Assembly (NCBI GenBank): GCA_015501595.1
Contig: JADNRX010000607.1
Location: 1-29,907, forward strand
Direction: 5' to 3'
Origin: Hymenopellis radicata
Lineage: Eukaryota > Basidiomycota > Agaricomycetes > Agaricales > Physalacriaceae
DNA: 29,907 bases
How positions within the stretch are numbered: the first letter of the stretch is position 1; each line of letters opens with the position of its first letter. The notes beneath the pieces were generated by a model, which ran no database searches, had not been told where the DNA came from, and saw nothing but the letters and a program-made list of their open reading frames with translations. The position numbers and the translations under genes were made by a program. This document shows positions 1-10,693 of this stretch, in pieces.

Positions 1-1024
1 AGGGCCAGGCAAGGAGGCTGTTAAGATCGGAGATGGGCACGCAGGAGTGAAGGGTGCCAGAGTGGTTTGGATGGGCGAAGAGCGTATTGCGACAACCGGT
101 TTCAGCAAGATGAGCGAGCGCCAGGTTGGCGTCTGGGATGCCGGTTCTTTTGGTAACTTGAAGATGCTGAGTATCGACCAAAGCGCAGGAGTTATCATGC
201 CCTTTCTGGAGTGACAACGGTCTTTTGTTCTTGGGTATGTTCTTCCTATGACTGCAATATCATTGTCTCATTTTCTTTTCATCATAGCTGGCAAAGGTGA
301 TGGAAACATCCGCTACTACGAATACGAATCAGACAACCTGTTCGCCCTCGCTGAGCACAAGTCGGCGGATCCCCAGCGTGGAATGTGCTTCCTTCCGCGA
401 CGGGCTCTCAATGTGGCTGATTGTGAAATCGCGCGCGCATACAAAGTCCATGGTTCAAGTATCGAGCCCATCGGGTTCATCGTCCCTCGCAAAGCCGATT
501 CCTTCCAAAGCGACATCTTCCCTCCTGCGTTGTCCGCCCAGCCAGCTCTCAGTGCGCAGGAATGGTTCGGAGGCAAGACCGCGGCGCCCAAGTTCGTTGA
601 TCTCGCCAATGGAGCTGTGTTTGCTGCCTCCTCCCCCACTCCTTCGTTCACTGCTCCTCCTCCTGCCGCAGCACCAGCGCCGGCGCCCGCACCCGCACCC
701 GCACCGGTCGCCAAAACGGCTTCCCTTCCGCTGCAGGAAGTGACGCCGCCACGTCCTCAAATCACGACGAGCATGTCGTATGCCGAACCCAGGCCAGAAC
801 AGAGGGTTGAGGCTCCCCCACCGAGCAGTGCGAAAGATGATGTACGTTGCTCTCCTTGAGCAGCAGATACAGTACTAACTGGCATATAGGGTCTTGTAGC
901 GGAGAACTCGTCGCTCAAGGGCGAGCTGAGGGAGGCGCGTGAGAAGATCAGGACGCTGGAGCTGGCGTTGGAGGCGTCGAGGGCGAATGCGAGGAAGGCG
1001 GCGGAGGCGTTGTTGAATGCTTAG
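1..1024 (+). CDS. CRN1: Coronin (actin-binding WD40 protein), 3' part
   Basis: Coronin binds F-actin and regulates Arp2/3-driven actin patches. The window opens inside the gene. Exons are 1-234, 288-841 and 890-1024, with introns of 53 and 48 nt. The first exon gives the end of the WD40 propeller (motifs ARVVWMGEERIATTGFSK and VGVWDAGS), followed by GDGNIRYYE and the post-propeller EWFGG segment typical of coronins. An Ala/Pro-rich linker (about 655-720) precedes the last exon, a 44-residue Leu/Glu/Ala-rich coiled coil of the kind that oligomerises coronin. Odd point: the T-run at 203-205 has one T too many, so the literal reading stops at TGA two codons later; with one T fewer it reads MPFWSDNG, the expected sequence. 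I take this as a probable sequencing error. The 5' part lies outside the window. Confidence 0.9.
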
Positions 1025-1501
1025 GTTTTAGATGAGGGTTAGCTTGAGGATGTATTCTTGAATTGCTTGGAATGGAAATGGATTTGGGATTCAAGAGAGG
1101 TCTTTGAAACAGCCCTTCATAGCAGAAGGGTAGTATCACTAGTGCTAGTGCACATGAGACATGCTGCCGTGGGTATGAACTGAACTTTATACGGCGGCGG
1201 GTTCAGGCGAAGGCTTTTGCTCCAGAAACAACTGTCGCTTAGCTGCGATGGACGGGCCAGACAGCTACTTAGCACTACGTACAATCTGAAATCTACAAAT
1301 ACCAGCACCACGCTCTTTTTGTGGAAGGCTTATGCAGTTCAAGGTGGCGAGAAGGTGGAGTTGTGATTTATCAAAGTCGCGTTGTTAGTCCAAGACGCAT
1401 TAAGTAAATTGAAAAACAGAAAGTTGACCTCAGGTACTTACATGTCATTCTCCCTATTACATCCAGCTGTGGTAACTGCTGTCCACAATATTCTAGTATT
1501 T
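1025..1501. other. Convergent intergenic stretch, no gene seen
   Basis: This stretch lies between the stop codons of coronin (+) and the kinase-like gene (-), so it should hold both 3' untranslated regions. I see only short AT-rich patches and no ORF with protein-like composition, RNA gene or repeat. Confidence 0.6.
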
Positions 1502-3692
1502 TCAGTTCGGCAGTGCTCTATGTCGTCTTAGATCGTCTGCACCAATAATATCATCCTTATCCACAAACTCGCCAGCGATAAACCGATCTAACCTCTCTTT
1601 CTCAGCCTGGTAATCCTCGCTCGTCCCTCTAAAGCTGCTTCGGTCAAAGTCTGTGAAGCGTACCCGCCCGAAGTCGTCCTCCATAATGTTCCACGACCGT
1701 ACGTCGCGATGCAGGACGCCGGCTTCATGGATGGCGGTCAGGATCGATTTTAGTTCAGCACTAGACACCCAATTCAGTATCCTTCGGAAGCTGAGCGATA
1801 TGATACTATGCAAACATACCCTGCCTCCGCTGACAGGTCGACTTTCTTGTCGCTGTCCATCCGATAACCGAGGGAGCGACCAGCGTCAGATAGCATGAGG
1901 ACACGAAGGTCGGCATTGACACCTTCGCGGTATGAAAGTACAGACGGTATCCCAGAAACACCCGCGTCGTGTAAATGGCGATACACCTGGACTTCGTGTT
2001 GGAGACGCTGCGCGCGAGTGTCTGTGGGAGCCACTTTGAGAATGAATGGTCGATGAGTGAGGCTTTCGGACGAGGGCATCGCTCCCTTAGCCTTTCCTTT
2101 GGTCGATTTGGAGGATCTACCAGCCTTGGTAGAAGAGCCTTTAGTCTTTTCTGTGGGAGGACTATCAGGTTCAATGACAGCTCGGTACACATCCCCGACT
2201 GAGCCTGACCCAAGTTGCTTGTAAGCAATAACCTTGAGATACTCCGTTGGTTCATAACGCGTTTTGCGCTCAGAGTCGGGTGGGAATAGCAGGAGAGGAG
2301 CGGGTGAATCGAGGTAATCAAATCTAAAAAAGACGGCCAACACAGGAAATTTATCCATGTAAGCGGCCATGGCCTAGAGGAAATGTAAATGCCGGAAGAG
2401 AACGAAAAGCAGGAAACATACTTTATCAATTAATAACAGCTCTTCTCCAGCGGAGGAGGATCGTCAATTTTAGACGCCTTAGAAGGACGGTGCGGTTCCA
2501 ACTCGAATGTTGATTTCCGTTTGCCCAGGACAGCGTTCTCCAGGAGAGGTAATCTCTGCATCGCGTCAGACGCGATAGCGACATGCAGCGCCGTCCAAAG
2601 TCCTCCATATGAAGGGTCCTTACATGTCCGTATATCAATCAGACTGGAAAGGAACAATGTTTGGCGTTCGCGATGGCGAACACCAATTCGAATGAAATTT
2701 CCACAATCGAATATTATTGCAGTTGCGTCATTTCTTACTGCCGCAACCCAGGCCTGAAGCAATTTGAGAACGGCGATGTCATGAAAAGACTGTCTGACCT
2801 TCTGTACATAATCATCGCATGCAGGCTTGTAACGCGAATCATTCTGTTCTGGTCGCTCGATAACGCCTATGTCCTGAGGGGTGTTAGCTGGCTTCTGAGC
2901 CTCCTGGTAGCGTACTCGACGGCTTCGCCGAGGTCCTGTTGATTTAGGTAATGTCCATGGAACCTCTGAGGCATCCGGTGGCGGTGTTTTCTCGCGAGAG
3001 TTACTCGAGTAATCCGAGTCGAAGCGCCATGGGAAGACATCCATAGAGCCAAGGCGCCCCATTTCCTCCATCAATGGGAGTGCATCCGTGCAAAATACCA
3101 TACATGATGTCAGTAGCGCGGTATGCGTGCGGAGACGTTTAAGTAGGTCCCTGTGTTTTCTGCTGAACGTCTCTACTTGGTCCGGAGGCGGGGGCGCAAG
3201 CAGCAGCAAGAGATTCTGGGAGGCATAGTCCTGAACAATCAGACTCGACCTGGTTTTTGCAAGAGCACTTGTCCAGCTTAGCCATCCCCACAGGTCGGGC
3301 TCGCTCGGATGGAAAGCCAAACTGGAAGCAATCTGCGTGGGAGCAAATTCTAAGCATTCGAATCGATACCCTGTAATGGCATCAGCATCAGCACCCCTTG
3401 TCATGGTGGAAGCCCAAGATGGAATTCTGAACTGGGGGTCTCTTAACGCGTCGAGCTCCTTGGAAAAAGAGTTGAGCCCAGAAAACACCTCAGTATGTAG
3501 GGATGGAAGTAGTTCCACGCGCTTAAGTATTAGACTTTTCGAAAGATGTCGATCTAGGAAATGAAGAGGCGGGGTTGGTTTCGGGGCGGGCAGAGATGAC
3601 TTTCGCTGGAGAGAAGGGTGCTGGTAAGAAAACAGCTTTTCGCGGTGCGTGAGCGGAGGGGACTTCTGCGAGGATGGCGTAGGGTGTGTCAT
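1502..3692 (-). CDS. Protein kinase-like protein, copy A of a tandem family
   Basis: Three exons: 3692-2422, 2373-1820 and 1760-1502, with introns of 48 and 59 nt. The first ~420 residues form a conserved N-terminal region I do not recognise (motif DVFPWRFDSDY). A compact kinase fold follows: glycine loop LGSGSVGDVY (about 478-487), beta-3 lysine in FILKV (about 537), an HEVQVYRHL helix, catalytic HRDVRSWN (about 626) and DFD in place of DFG (about 646). Only about 45 residues follow DFD, so the C-lobe is very short; activity is plausible but unproven. Such kinase-like families are commonly expanded in Agaricomycetes. Odd point: the end of exon 1 is one base out of frame near 2452-2460 (a CC/CCT tract on the coding strand); restoring one C gives an open frame into exon 2 and about 694 residues. 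This is either a sequencing error or a true lesion. The paralogue at 4221-6236 supports the exon model. Confidence 0.75.
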
Positions 3693-3783
3693 CTTGCCTC
3701 AGTAAAGTGGCTATGAAGACGTTAAGGACAAGTCAAGGACGAACGAAAGCCAACCATGTGATGTTGATTGCACCTGCATCCAT

Positions 3784-3886
3784 CCTTGATGATTGCCGTC
3801 TTGCCGCGTCCATCTTGATGTTGTGGGTCCATGCACCCGACGGAGCCACATAAAGAACAATAAGCAGCTGATGAACAAGTATTCGT
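3784..3886 (-). repeat. Array spacer repeat, unit 1
   Basis: This segment upstream of copy A resembles 4115-4218 and 6861-6944. Shared blocks include ATTGCCGTCTTGCCGCGTCCA (shared with unit 2), TGTTGTGGGTCC and AGAACAATA. It is the intergenic sequence duplicated with each kinase-like gene and probably holds the 3' flank of the next copy. The boundaries are judged by eye. Confidence 0.65.
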
Positions 3887-4031
3887 TTCGGTGCTATATG
3901 TCGCCTTAGATCGTCTGCGCCGATGATGGCATCTTTATCTACAAACTCGCCCTCGATGAACCTCTTGTTCAGCGCGATAATCCTCGGTCGTCCCCCTAAA
4001 ACTGCTTCTGTCGAAGTCTGTGAAGCGAACT
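3887..4031 (-). pseudogene. 3'-end remnant of another kinase-like copy
   Basis: The segment closely matches the last ~45 codons of the gene at 4221-6236 (compare 4224-4375), including the stop-proximal sequence TTCGGTGCTATATGTCGCCT and the stretch encoding the FVDKD segment. It lacks about a dozen bases within that stretch and the similarity ends abruptly near 4031, so there is no catalytic loop or upstream exon. It is the truncated tail of a copy whose body is gone. Orientation is the same as both neighbours. Confidence 0.75.
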
Positions 4032-4036
4032 TACCC

Positions 4037-4218
4037 TATTTGCCATTGCCTGCAAGCACTTTTACACTTAAATATTGCGTACGCCGCCCGACAGAAGCCA
4101 CAGTTTCACCTTCCTCCATCTCTCCCTTGATTGCCGTCTTGCCGCGTCCAGCTTCCCATGATGTTGTGGGTCCTTGCACCCCGGAACCATATTGAGAACA
4201 ATAGCTGTTAAACAAGCA
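4037..4218 (-). repeat. Array spacer repeat, unit 2
   Basis: It shares TTGCCATTGCCTGCA, CGCCGCCCGACAGAA and TTTCACCTTCCTCCATCTC with 6771-6944, then TGTTGTGGGTCC and AGAACAATAGCTGTTAA. It lies just downstream of the stop of copy B. Relative to unit 3 it carries small indels. Edges are approximate. Confidence 0.65.
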
Positions 4219-4220
4219 TT

Positions 4221-6236
4221 TCATTTCGGTGCTATATGTCGCCTTAGATCGTCTGCACCGATAATAGCATCTTTATCGACAAACTCGCCCTCGATGAACC
4301 AATCCAGCCTCTCTTGTTCAGCCCTGTAATCCTCGCTCGTCCCTCTAAAGCTGCTCCTGTCAAAGTCTGTGAAGCGCACCCGGCCAAAGTCGTCCTCCAT
4401 GATGTTCCACGACCGTACGTCGCGATGCAGGATGCCGGCTCCATGAATTGCAGTCAGTATTGACTTTAAGTCAACGCTAAATCGCCAAGTCAATATTATT
4501 TCAGCAGCTAATCAATTGAATCATACCGTGCCTCGGCAGACAAGTCGACTTTCTTGTCTCTGTCCATCCTAGAACCCAGAGGACGACCAGCATCCGACAG
4601 CATCAGAGCGCGAACTTAAGAATGAACGGTCGCTGTGCGAGCTCCTCGGACGCGTCCTTCGCTACACTTCCCGCCTTCCATTTTGACCGACCGGCCTTGG
4701 TCAACGATCCTTTTGCATTTATGGGAGAACTTTCGGGTTCAATGACGGCTCGATAGACATCCCCAACAGAGCCCGAGCCGAGTCGTTTGTATGCGATGAT
4801 CTTGAGGTACTCCTTGGGGCCGTACCGTTCTTTGCGATCAGAGTCTGGTCGGAACAGAAGAAGAGGAGCGGGTGAGTCGAGATTGTCAAATCTGAAGAAG
4901 ACTGCCAGAGCTGGAAATGTGTCCATGTACGCGGCCATGGCCTAGGCAACGTGTAAACATTGGAATAGGAAAAGTAGCATTGACCTACATCATCACTTGA
5001 AGACGACTTGTCGGTTTTGGACTTCTTACGAGCACGCTGGGGCTCGTCGTAGGTAGATTTCCGTTTACCCAAGAGGGCATTCTCCAAAAGGGGCAGCCTT
5101 TTCACTGCGTCAGATGCAATAGCAATATGCACTGCTGTCCAAAGACTCCCGTACGATGGATCTTTGCACGTCCGTATATCAATAAGACTCGAGAGGAATA
5201 AAGTTTGGCTTTTGCGATGGCGAATGCCTATTCTGAGAAAATTTCCACAGTCGAAGATGACGGCCGTTGCGTCTATTCGAACCGCATGAACCCAAGCCTG
5301 CCGGGAGTTAATAAAGTTGACAATGACCGCAAGTGGCTCGCTCACCTTTTGAATGTAATCTTCACATGCAGGCTTGTAATCCGGGTCTGTCTGCTCAGGA
5401 CGTTCCAGGACGCCTATATCGCGTTGGTCAGACACGCGCTCTGGAGCCTTTTGGTGGCGAACTCGCTGGCTACGACGCGGACCTGTCATTTGCGGTAGCG
5501 TCCACGGCACCTCTGAGGCGTCCGGCGGCGGTGATCTCTCGCGAGAATCGCCGCAGTAATCCGAGTCCAAGCGCCATGGGAAGACATCTATGGTGTCGAG
5601 GCGCTCCATGTCCTCCATCACGGGCAACGCATCCGTACAGAATACCATACAAGATGTCAACTGCTGTGTATGCTTGCGGAGACGTTTAAACGTGTCCTTG
5701 TTTTTTCGACCCAAAGCCTCGAGCTCGTCTGGAGGAGGATCAACGACGTGCAGCACAAGATTCTGAGATGCGTATTCCTCGACGATAGGGCCGAACTCCG
5801 TGTGGGCAAGAGCATGCAGCCACTGCAGCAGTGACATCAGCTCGGGCTGGCTAGAATGGAAGACAAGGCTGGAAGCAAGCTGAGTGACGGCACATTCTAT
5901 GCCATCCATTCTGTAGTCTATAATGGATCGGGCGTCTGCACCCTCCGCCGGGGTATAACCAGCGCTGGTAATGAGTAACTCGGCATCATTTACCGTGTCA
6001 AGCTCCTCGGAAACGCTTTCCAGGACAGTGAGCAGCTCAACATGTAAGGACGGAAGTATTTTCACGCGCTTCAGCATGAGACTTTCCGAGAGGTGGCGAT
6101 CTAGGAAGTGCAGAGGGGCGGTTGGCTTCGGTGCAGGTAGAGATCCTTTCCGTTCCACGGATGGCGGATTATACTCGAAGAGTTTCTGGCGAAGCTCGTG
6201 GGGGCCTTTCCGTGAAGTGGAGTTTGAGTGCGACAT
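4221..6236 (-). pseudogene. Protein kinase-like protein, copy B, disrupted by a 127-nt deletion
   Basis: This is a paralogue of the gene at 1502-3692 with the same exon plan: 6236-4989, 4941-4527 and 4476-4221. Exon 1 is open for 416 codons and carries the same N-terminal region (DVFPWRLDSDY); it joins exon 2 in phase at AMAAYMD. Exon 2 keeps the glycine loop LGSGSVGDVY and FILK, but at 4614/4615 a deletion of 127 nt relative to copy A removes the segment from just after the beta-3 lysine through the alpha-C region and shifts the frame, giving a stop at 4603-4605. Exon 3 still encodes HRDVRSWN and DFD. Since 127 is not a multiple of three, no splice choice I can see rescues it. The deletion is too large to be a base-calling error. 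It could still be transcribed as a truncated protein of about 527 residues. Confidence 0.75.
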
Positions 6237-6420
6237 CTCCTAGTCGCGTGGTGGCAACGAAGACGCGACGGTTGAAGGGCAAGGAAAGCCTACTATTGTG
6301 TGGGCCGATTGTGGCTCTGCCGTTTTCGTGATCATCACGATCTATTGTCTTCCCAAGGTCTTCCCTTGATTAGATCTTCCTGGCTTTAGATACATGCACT
6401 GCTAGGTCGCTGACATTGCC

Positions 6421-6484
6421 GATAAGAAACAGCTGTTTCGCGGTGCGTACGGGATTTCTGCGAGGATGGCGTAGGGTGTGTCAT
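6421..6484 (-). pseudogene. 5'-end remnant of a further kinase-like copy
   Basis: On the minus strand this begins with ATG and encodes MTHPTPSSQKS, identical to the first residues of the gene at 1502-3692, then a decayed THRE...SYR segment. Beyond the ATG (6485-6560) the upstream flank also matches that of copy A (3693-3783; shared GTAGGGTGTGTCATCTTGC). The rest of the copy is absent, so only the first ~20 codons and promoter flank survive. Confidence 0.75.
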
Positions 6485-6770
6485 CTTGCTTCAGCGAAGT
6501 GGCAATGAAGACATAGAGGGCGAACGGAAACCAACCATGATTGTACCTGCATGTATACCGGTGAGTCGGACCGGGCGTGGCTGTGCTTGTTTCGGCCGGC
6601 TGACGAACTTTCAGCAACGCTTCCAATGTTCCATTGCTTCGTGTATTACTTACTGGTTTACGACGTCAACGTTAATACTGTCTCTCCCATGAGCAAAGAG
6701 TGTTAGCTCATGTTCACCGCCTTTCCTTCTATCTTGCTGGTCCTAGAACAACTGCCACGCCTCTTTCCCT

Positions 6771-6944
6771 TGCCATTGCCTGCACTTTTACAGGCGAATA
6801 TTGCTTGCGCCGCCCGACAGAAACCACAGCGAAATCAGCATGTTTCACCTTCCTCCATCTCCGTCCTTGATCTGGCCGCGGACATCTTCCCATGCTGTTG
6901 TGGGTCCATACCAGAATAAAGAACAATAGCTGTTAACCAAGCGC
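6771..6944 (-). repeat. Array spacer repeat, unit 3
   Basis: This is the spacer also found at 4037-4218 and, in its second half, at 3784-3886. It marks the right-hand edge of the kinase-like array; I see no similarity to the array beyond about 6945. Confidence 0.65.
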
Positions 6945-8476
6945 TTGATCACTGCTTGCCTTTAAACTCCCATCCCTCTTCCAAACTGACTCTAGGAGGT
7001 CAGTGACAGCACGTTCTAATCGTCTACATCCTCTGTACGTGGTATCCACCCACTTCGACTTCAAGTGAATACTAATGTTGCTTTCCTCAGCCGCCACCGC
7101 TTTCTATCTACGCTCATAATTTCGCATTATGCCGCCACGAAACAGGAATAATAAGTAAGCCACCGGAGACCATCCCGATGAACCTTTGCATGAAGTTCCC
7201 CCGCATTTACAGCAATGAGGAGGAGCTCGCCGCTACAAGAATATAACTTGCACATTGGGTCCCACTCTGAGTCAATCCTTACAGACTGCTACGAACATGG
7301 CTATCATGGCGCTTAGCCTTTCTAGTGACGCCGAGTCCGAACAGCTTTACTTTCTACTCTAGTAGAGCCCCATCCCAGGCCACTACTTATGTCCTGCATC
7401 TTGCGGATAACGTTGATATCAAATGCGGCGTCAAGTCTGAGGAACCTTGACGCCCTTCTTGCGGCACGCATTTTTAAATGCCACAATTTCTGGGCAAAGG
7501 AGGAGCGAGCGCCTCGTTGAAGCGCACAACTACTATCGAGAGCGCTTGCGCCTCAGTGCTGGTTGCCAAGGACCTGGGTCGCATGGCTGATTTCGACAAT
7601 GCGGGACTCGGACACTCCTCTTCTACCTGGCTGTGACGAAGCCGGCTTCCACCTGCACTCCCAGGAAATTGCAGAGTCCATCATCTCGCAGTAACTGATA
7701 CCCAACCCATCCCCTCAACTCCAATTTCCCGCTGTACATTGCTAGTAAACAGAAAATCCTTCAAGTGTCATCGATCCAGCGGCCCAGATGTGGTCCGAGC
7801 GATTGTCGGTCTCTGGGGAGGCAGGCCGAGACCACCAATGTCCCGACAGTCCAACTTTAGTTGCGTACACATTTCTGTGCGTGAACCACCCTGGCGCACT
7901 CTCAAATTTACAAAAGTTTCAACAATCATAACCCAGACAGACGAAAGAGACCCTTCGCTCGGTGAACGACAAGCGATTGACTTCTTGGAGTTTATCAGAA
8001 ACGAGGCACGGCGAAGGAGGTTACCATCTGTAGGGGTTCGCTACGGTATCTGCAGCAAGCGAAGCCTAGATGAATCGACGCTCATCAGCAAGGTCCTTAG
8101 CAACTTTCGATTTTGGCTTGACATGTGTTGAAGCAGTGCGCTTCTTCCGTACAGTTTTTGATTCGCATCTTCACCTTTAGTTGATTCTGGTATTAGGTAG
8201 CCCGTTTTGTCAATACGAGAAAGAACATATTCGCCTCGAAGACGCCACAGAACTAGTCCGATGATCGAAGGTCTGAAACCCGACACGACCCCGCAACATT
8301 ATGGTAAAAGCGAAACGATATATAGGATGTGGAATATGGAGAAGAGGACTAAGTATCAAGAGTAGTACATATCATACACATAGACAAACTAGGTAGTACC
8401 GATGGAGTATAGTAATGATACAGTAGTATAGAGTAGCAGTGCAGACCAAAGACGATACAAAATCGAACTCGACAAA
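6945..8476. other. No identifiable gene; codon-like patches
   Basis: No conserved domain is visible. Around 7130-7690 there are short stretches that look codon-like in changing frames (for example RSERLVEAHNYYRERLRL near 7500-7555 and a start-like ATGCCGCCACGAAAC at 7129), broken by stops, as in a decayed or badly sequenced gene. A 130-codon ORF at 7739-8131 (+) has no family I recognise. The last ~340 bp before 8477 should be the 3' flank of the ubiquitin-like gene and hold repeated GTAGTA-type triplets. Confidence 0.4.
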
Positions 8477-9679
8477 TCAAGACGACAACCGACGACGCGG
8501 ATCCCGCTCTCCACCACCACCACCACTCCTTCTGCTGTCATGCAACACACATCGCAGACTAGCTCCGTCTCCAATGTTATAATCCTTGAGGCAGCCATGC
8601 ATCAATGTCTGCCCACAATACACGAGCGAAAACTCATTCAGCTTCTTTCCGATGATGCCGGCGTACGACTCTACGAGCTTCGCAACGTCGGTGATCTCGC
8701 TTACACTGCAGCGCTTGGGCTCAGGCGTAAACGGGGACGAGATGTAGATGTGATACTGTAACTCCGGGGGTCCAGGCGGCAGGGGCTTGGCCGGCAGTGA
8801 CTGGGACGGCATAGGCAACGGCGGCGTTCTGGGGCCAGGGGAGGAAGAGCGAGGCGAAGACGCGTTGCAATTAGGCTCCGAATCACGCCGGTGGTTGTCT
8901 CGCGCGTCGCGGAACGGATACCGTTGCGATGTCGATGGATGGCTGGATTGTATGACTGGCGACCGAGGCGTCGACATTCCAGGCTGGCGCGATGCGTTGT
9001 TGGGCTCTGGGCCTCGGTCATATGGCCGATGTGGTGGTGGAGGATGCGAGGGGATTACGGGGGAGCGAGGTGGTCGGCGCGAGAACGAGTGTTCTATTTT
9101 CATATCTGACGCTTGAGCACCATTGTGATGTGCTGCCGGAGGCGGGTTAGAGGATAGGACTGGAGAGCGAGGCGTAGCCATCCCGGGTAATGTATTCGAG
9201 TATGACGGCGGCGAGTTGTCGAATACTAGCAAAATATGAGTTGTAGGCCGAGGGGTGTGGTAATATATGCGTACAGTCTCGTCCTATAAGGTCGTCTAGA
9301 CTGTCGCGCGGCGTATTCAGCAGCTGCGATACGGACACCGTGTGGACCAGCGGAAGCACATACGGCCAACTCTCCCGAGTTACTTCAACGGGTTGGCCCT
9401 CGCATTCTTCCAGTCGATCCGTGTGGAGGACGAGGCGCTCTTTTGGGATGGATGGGTAATAGCTGGCGATAATCTCGACTGCTTCCTAAAACCATGTGTT
9501 GGGACACGAGGCGAAAAACGTGAAGATAGAAGCGGACGCACTTGGAAGGAGTTGGATAACGTCTTTTTGGGGAGCAAGACACGCCGTGATCCGTCTGTCA
9601 CGACGAGAAACTTGACGTCGCGCGCGTAGATGGCGGATGGCGGCGGCGGCGCCTGGGGTGCTGAACTGACTTTGCTCAT
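8477..9679 (-). CDS. Protein with a C-terminal ubiquitin-like domain, proline-rich
   Basis: Exons are 9679-9542, 9485-9275 and 9225-8477, with introns of 56 and 49 nt; the sum is 1,098 nt, giving 365 residues with no frame problem. The start MSKVSSAPQAPPPP was chosen because it opens the conserved-looking first exon (DVKFLVVTDGSRRVLLP). A globular N-terminal part (about 15-115) is followed by a disordered Pro/Ser/Arg region containing three imperfect RSPV repeats (APRSPV-like units near residues 135, 169 and 203), possible proline-directed phosphorylation sites. Residues about 270-345 form a ubiquitin-like fold (FSLVYCGQTL, LKDYNIGDGASLRCVL). There is no terminal Gly-Gly processed end; the protein ends in an Arg/Gly-rich tail, so it is likely a non-conjugated Ubl protein. 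The N-terminal part may be a second, divergent Ubl domain. Biological role unknown. Confidence 0.75.
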
Positions 9680-10275
9680 GCAGGATAGTGCGGTAGTACT
9701 GAAGGGGGGGAGGTTTGGGACGTAGAGGGAACTAAACGGCCAGCAGGTCTCTTTAATAGTCAGGAAGGCAAGCTTTGATGTGCCCAATGTCTTTGATGAT
9801 GGATGTATGAGATTAGAACATGCATGCGCACGAGACTTTTTTCCCAAGCACAAAAACCACCGATCAAAATGATGTAAACGATCAATTCCTTACTTTGAGT
9901 GCGAATGCTCGCAGCCTCGCCAATCTGGCGAGGTGTCATTTTACCCAGAAGGCAGACACGTTTCCGTTTTGTTGTTACTTTGTCAATGGAGTGAGACGTT
10001 GTTGATATCCAATCATGACGGATGCGAATCCTCGAAGGAGTGGGCGATTGGGAAGCGATTCCTGCATAGAACAAGAATAAAACGCGAATCAACAAACGAA
10101 GCAAGGAGAAACTATCGAGAAATGCCGTGAGCATTCGACTGAGAATCCAATTGTAATACTATCATTAGCTTGTTCTTTCATCGATAGTAGATACTCGCGC
10201 ACCATCATGGACATGTTAGCAATTCTGAGCCTGCACGCATCCATTACCCCTTTAGTGTCTGATGTCAAAACTTAA
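9680..10275. other. Intergenic, upstream of the ubiquitin-like gene
   Basis: This stretch contains the promoter region of the minus-strand gene at 8477-9679. ORFs of up to about 120 codons are present but have no recognisable composition or motif. No RNA gene seen. Confidence 0.5.
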
Positions 10276-10283
10276 AAGTTTAC
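10276..10283. repeat. Target-site duplication, left (AAGTTTAC)
   Basis: The 8-bp AAGTTTAC directly precedes the left terminal repeat of the element at 10284-10693 and recurs exactly after its right end at 10694-10701. Confidence 0.85.
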
Positions 10284-10693
10284 TAGGGTAGTGGAAACAA
10301 CCTAGGTTACAGTACCAAGAGGTTGTTTCCCGGTAAATTACCAGTTATTTACCGGTTCGTAACCTCAGGCTGTTGGAGGTAGGTTATTTACCTGCACGTG
10401 ACATATCCACGTGATGTGTGGCGCACAGAAAAAGGTAGTATGCACTATATTTAGAGGCAAGCAAAGTTACTATTGCCATTAAAATCTATCTGACTCTGAT
10501 GGGACCAAGGAAGTGTGACATCTGGAGGCGAAAGTCTGAAAACACTTGACCGCTGCTGCCCCCGCGGAGATGTCACGTGAAAATATCACGTGCAGGTAAA
10601 TAACCGTTTTTAACCGGTAAATAACCTGGACCTCTGGGAGGGTAGGTAAATAACGGTTATTTACCACCCCCGGAGGTTATTTCCACGACCCTA
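10284..10693. mobile_element. hAT-like miniature (non-autonomous) DNA transposon, 410 bp
   Basis: The ends are inverted repeats: left TAGGGTAGTGGAAACAACCT and right, read inward on the other strand, TAGGGTCGTGGAAATAACCT (18 of 20 match). The flanks are perfect 8-bp direct repeats. An 8-bp duplication with TAGGG-type termini is the hallmark of the hAT superfamily; KDZ elements also make 8-bp duplications and are the main alternative. Inside each end are arrays of GGTTATTTACC/GGTAAATAACC words and two CACGTG palindromes near each inner border (10395-10415 and 10572-10592), giving subterminal arms of about 130 bp in inverted orientation. There is no transposase ORF, so it would need a partner in trans. 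It lies 45 bp beyond the 3' end of a tRNA-Phe gene. Confidence 0.85.

Noticed and set aside
2430..2460. An extra intron at the end of exon 1 of kinase-like copy A
   Set aside because: No GT-AG pair fits the few bases available, and the paralogue's junction shows only one intron; a one-base shift explains it better.
8787..9116. Plus-strand ORFs of 70-110 codons
   Set aside because: They are antisense to the third exon of the ubiquitin-like gene, which has a consistent three-exon model and recognisable domain.
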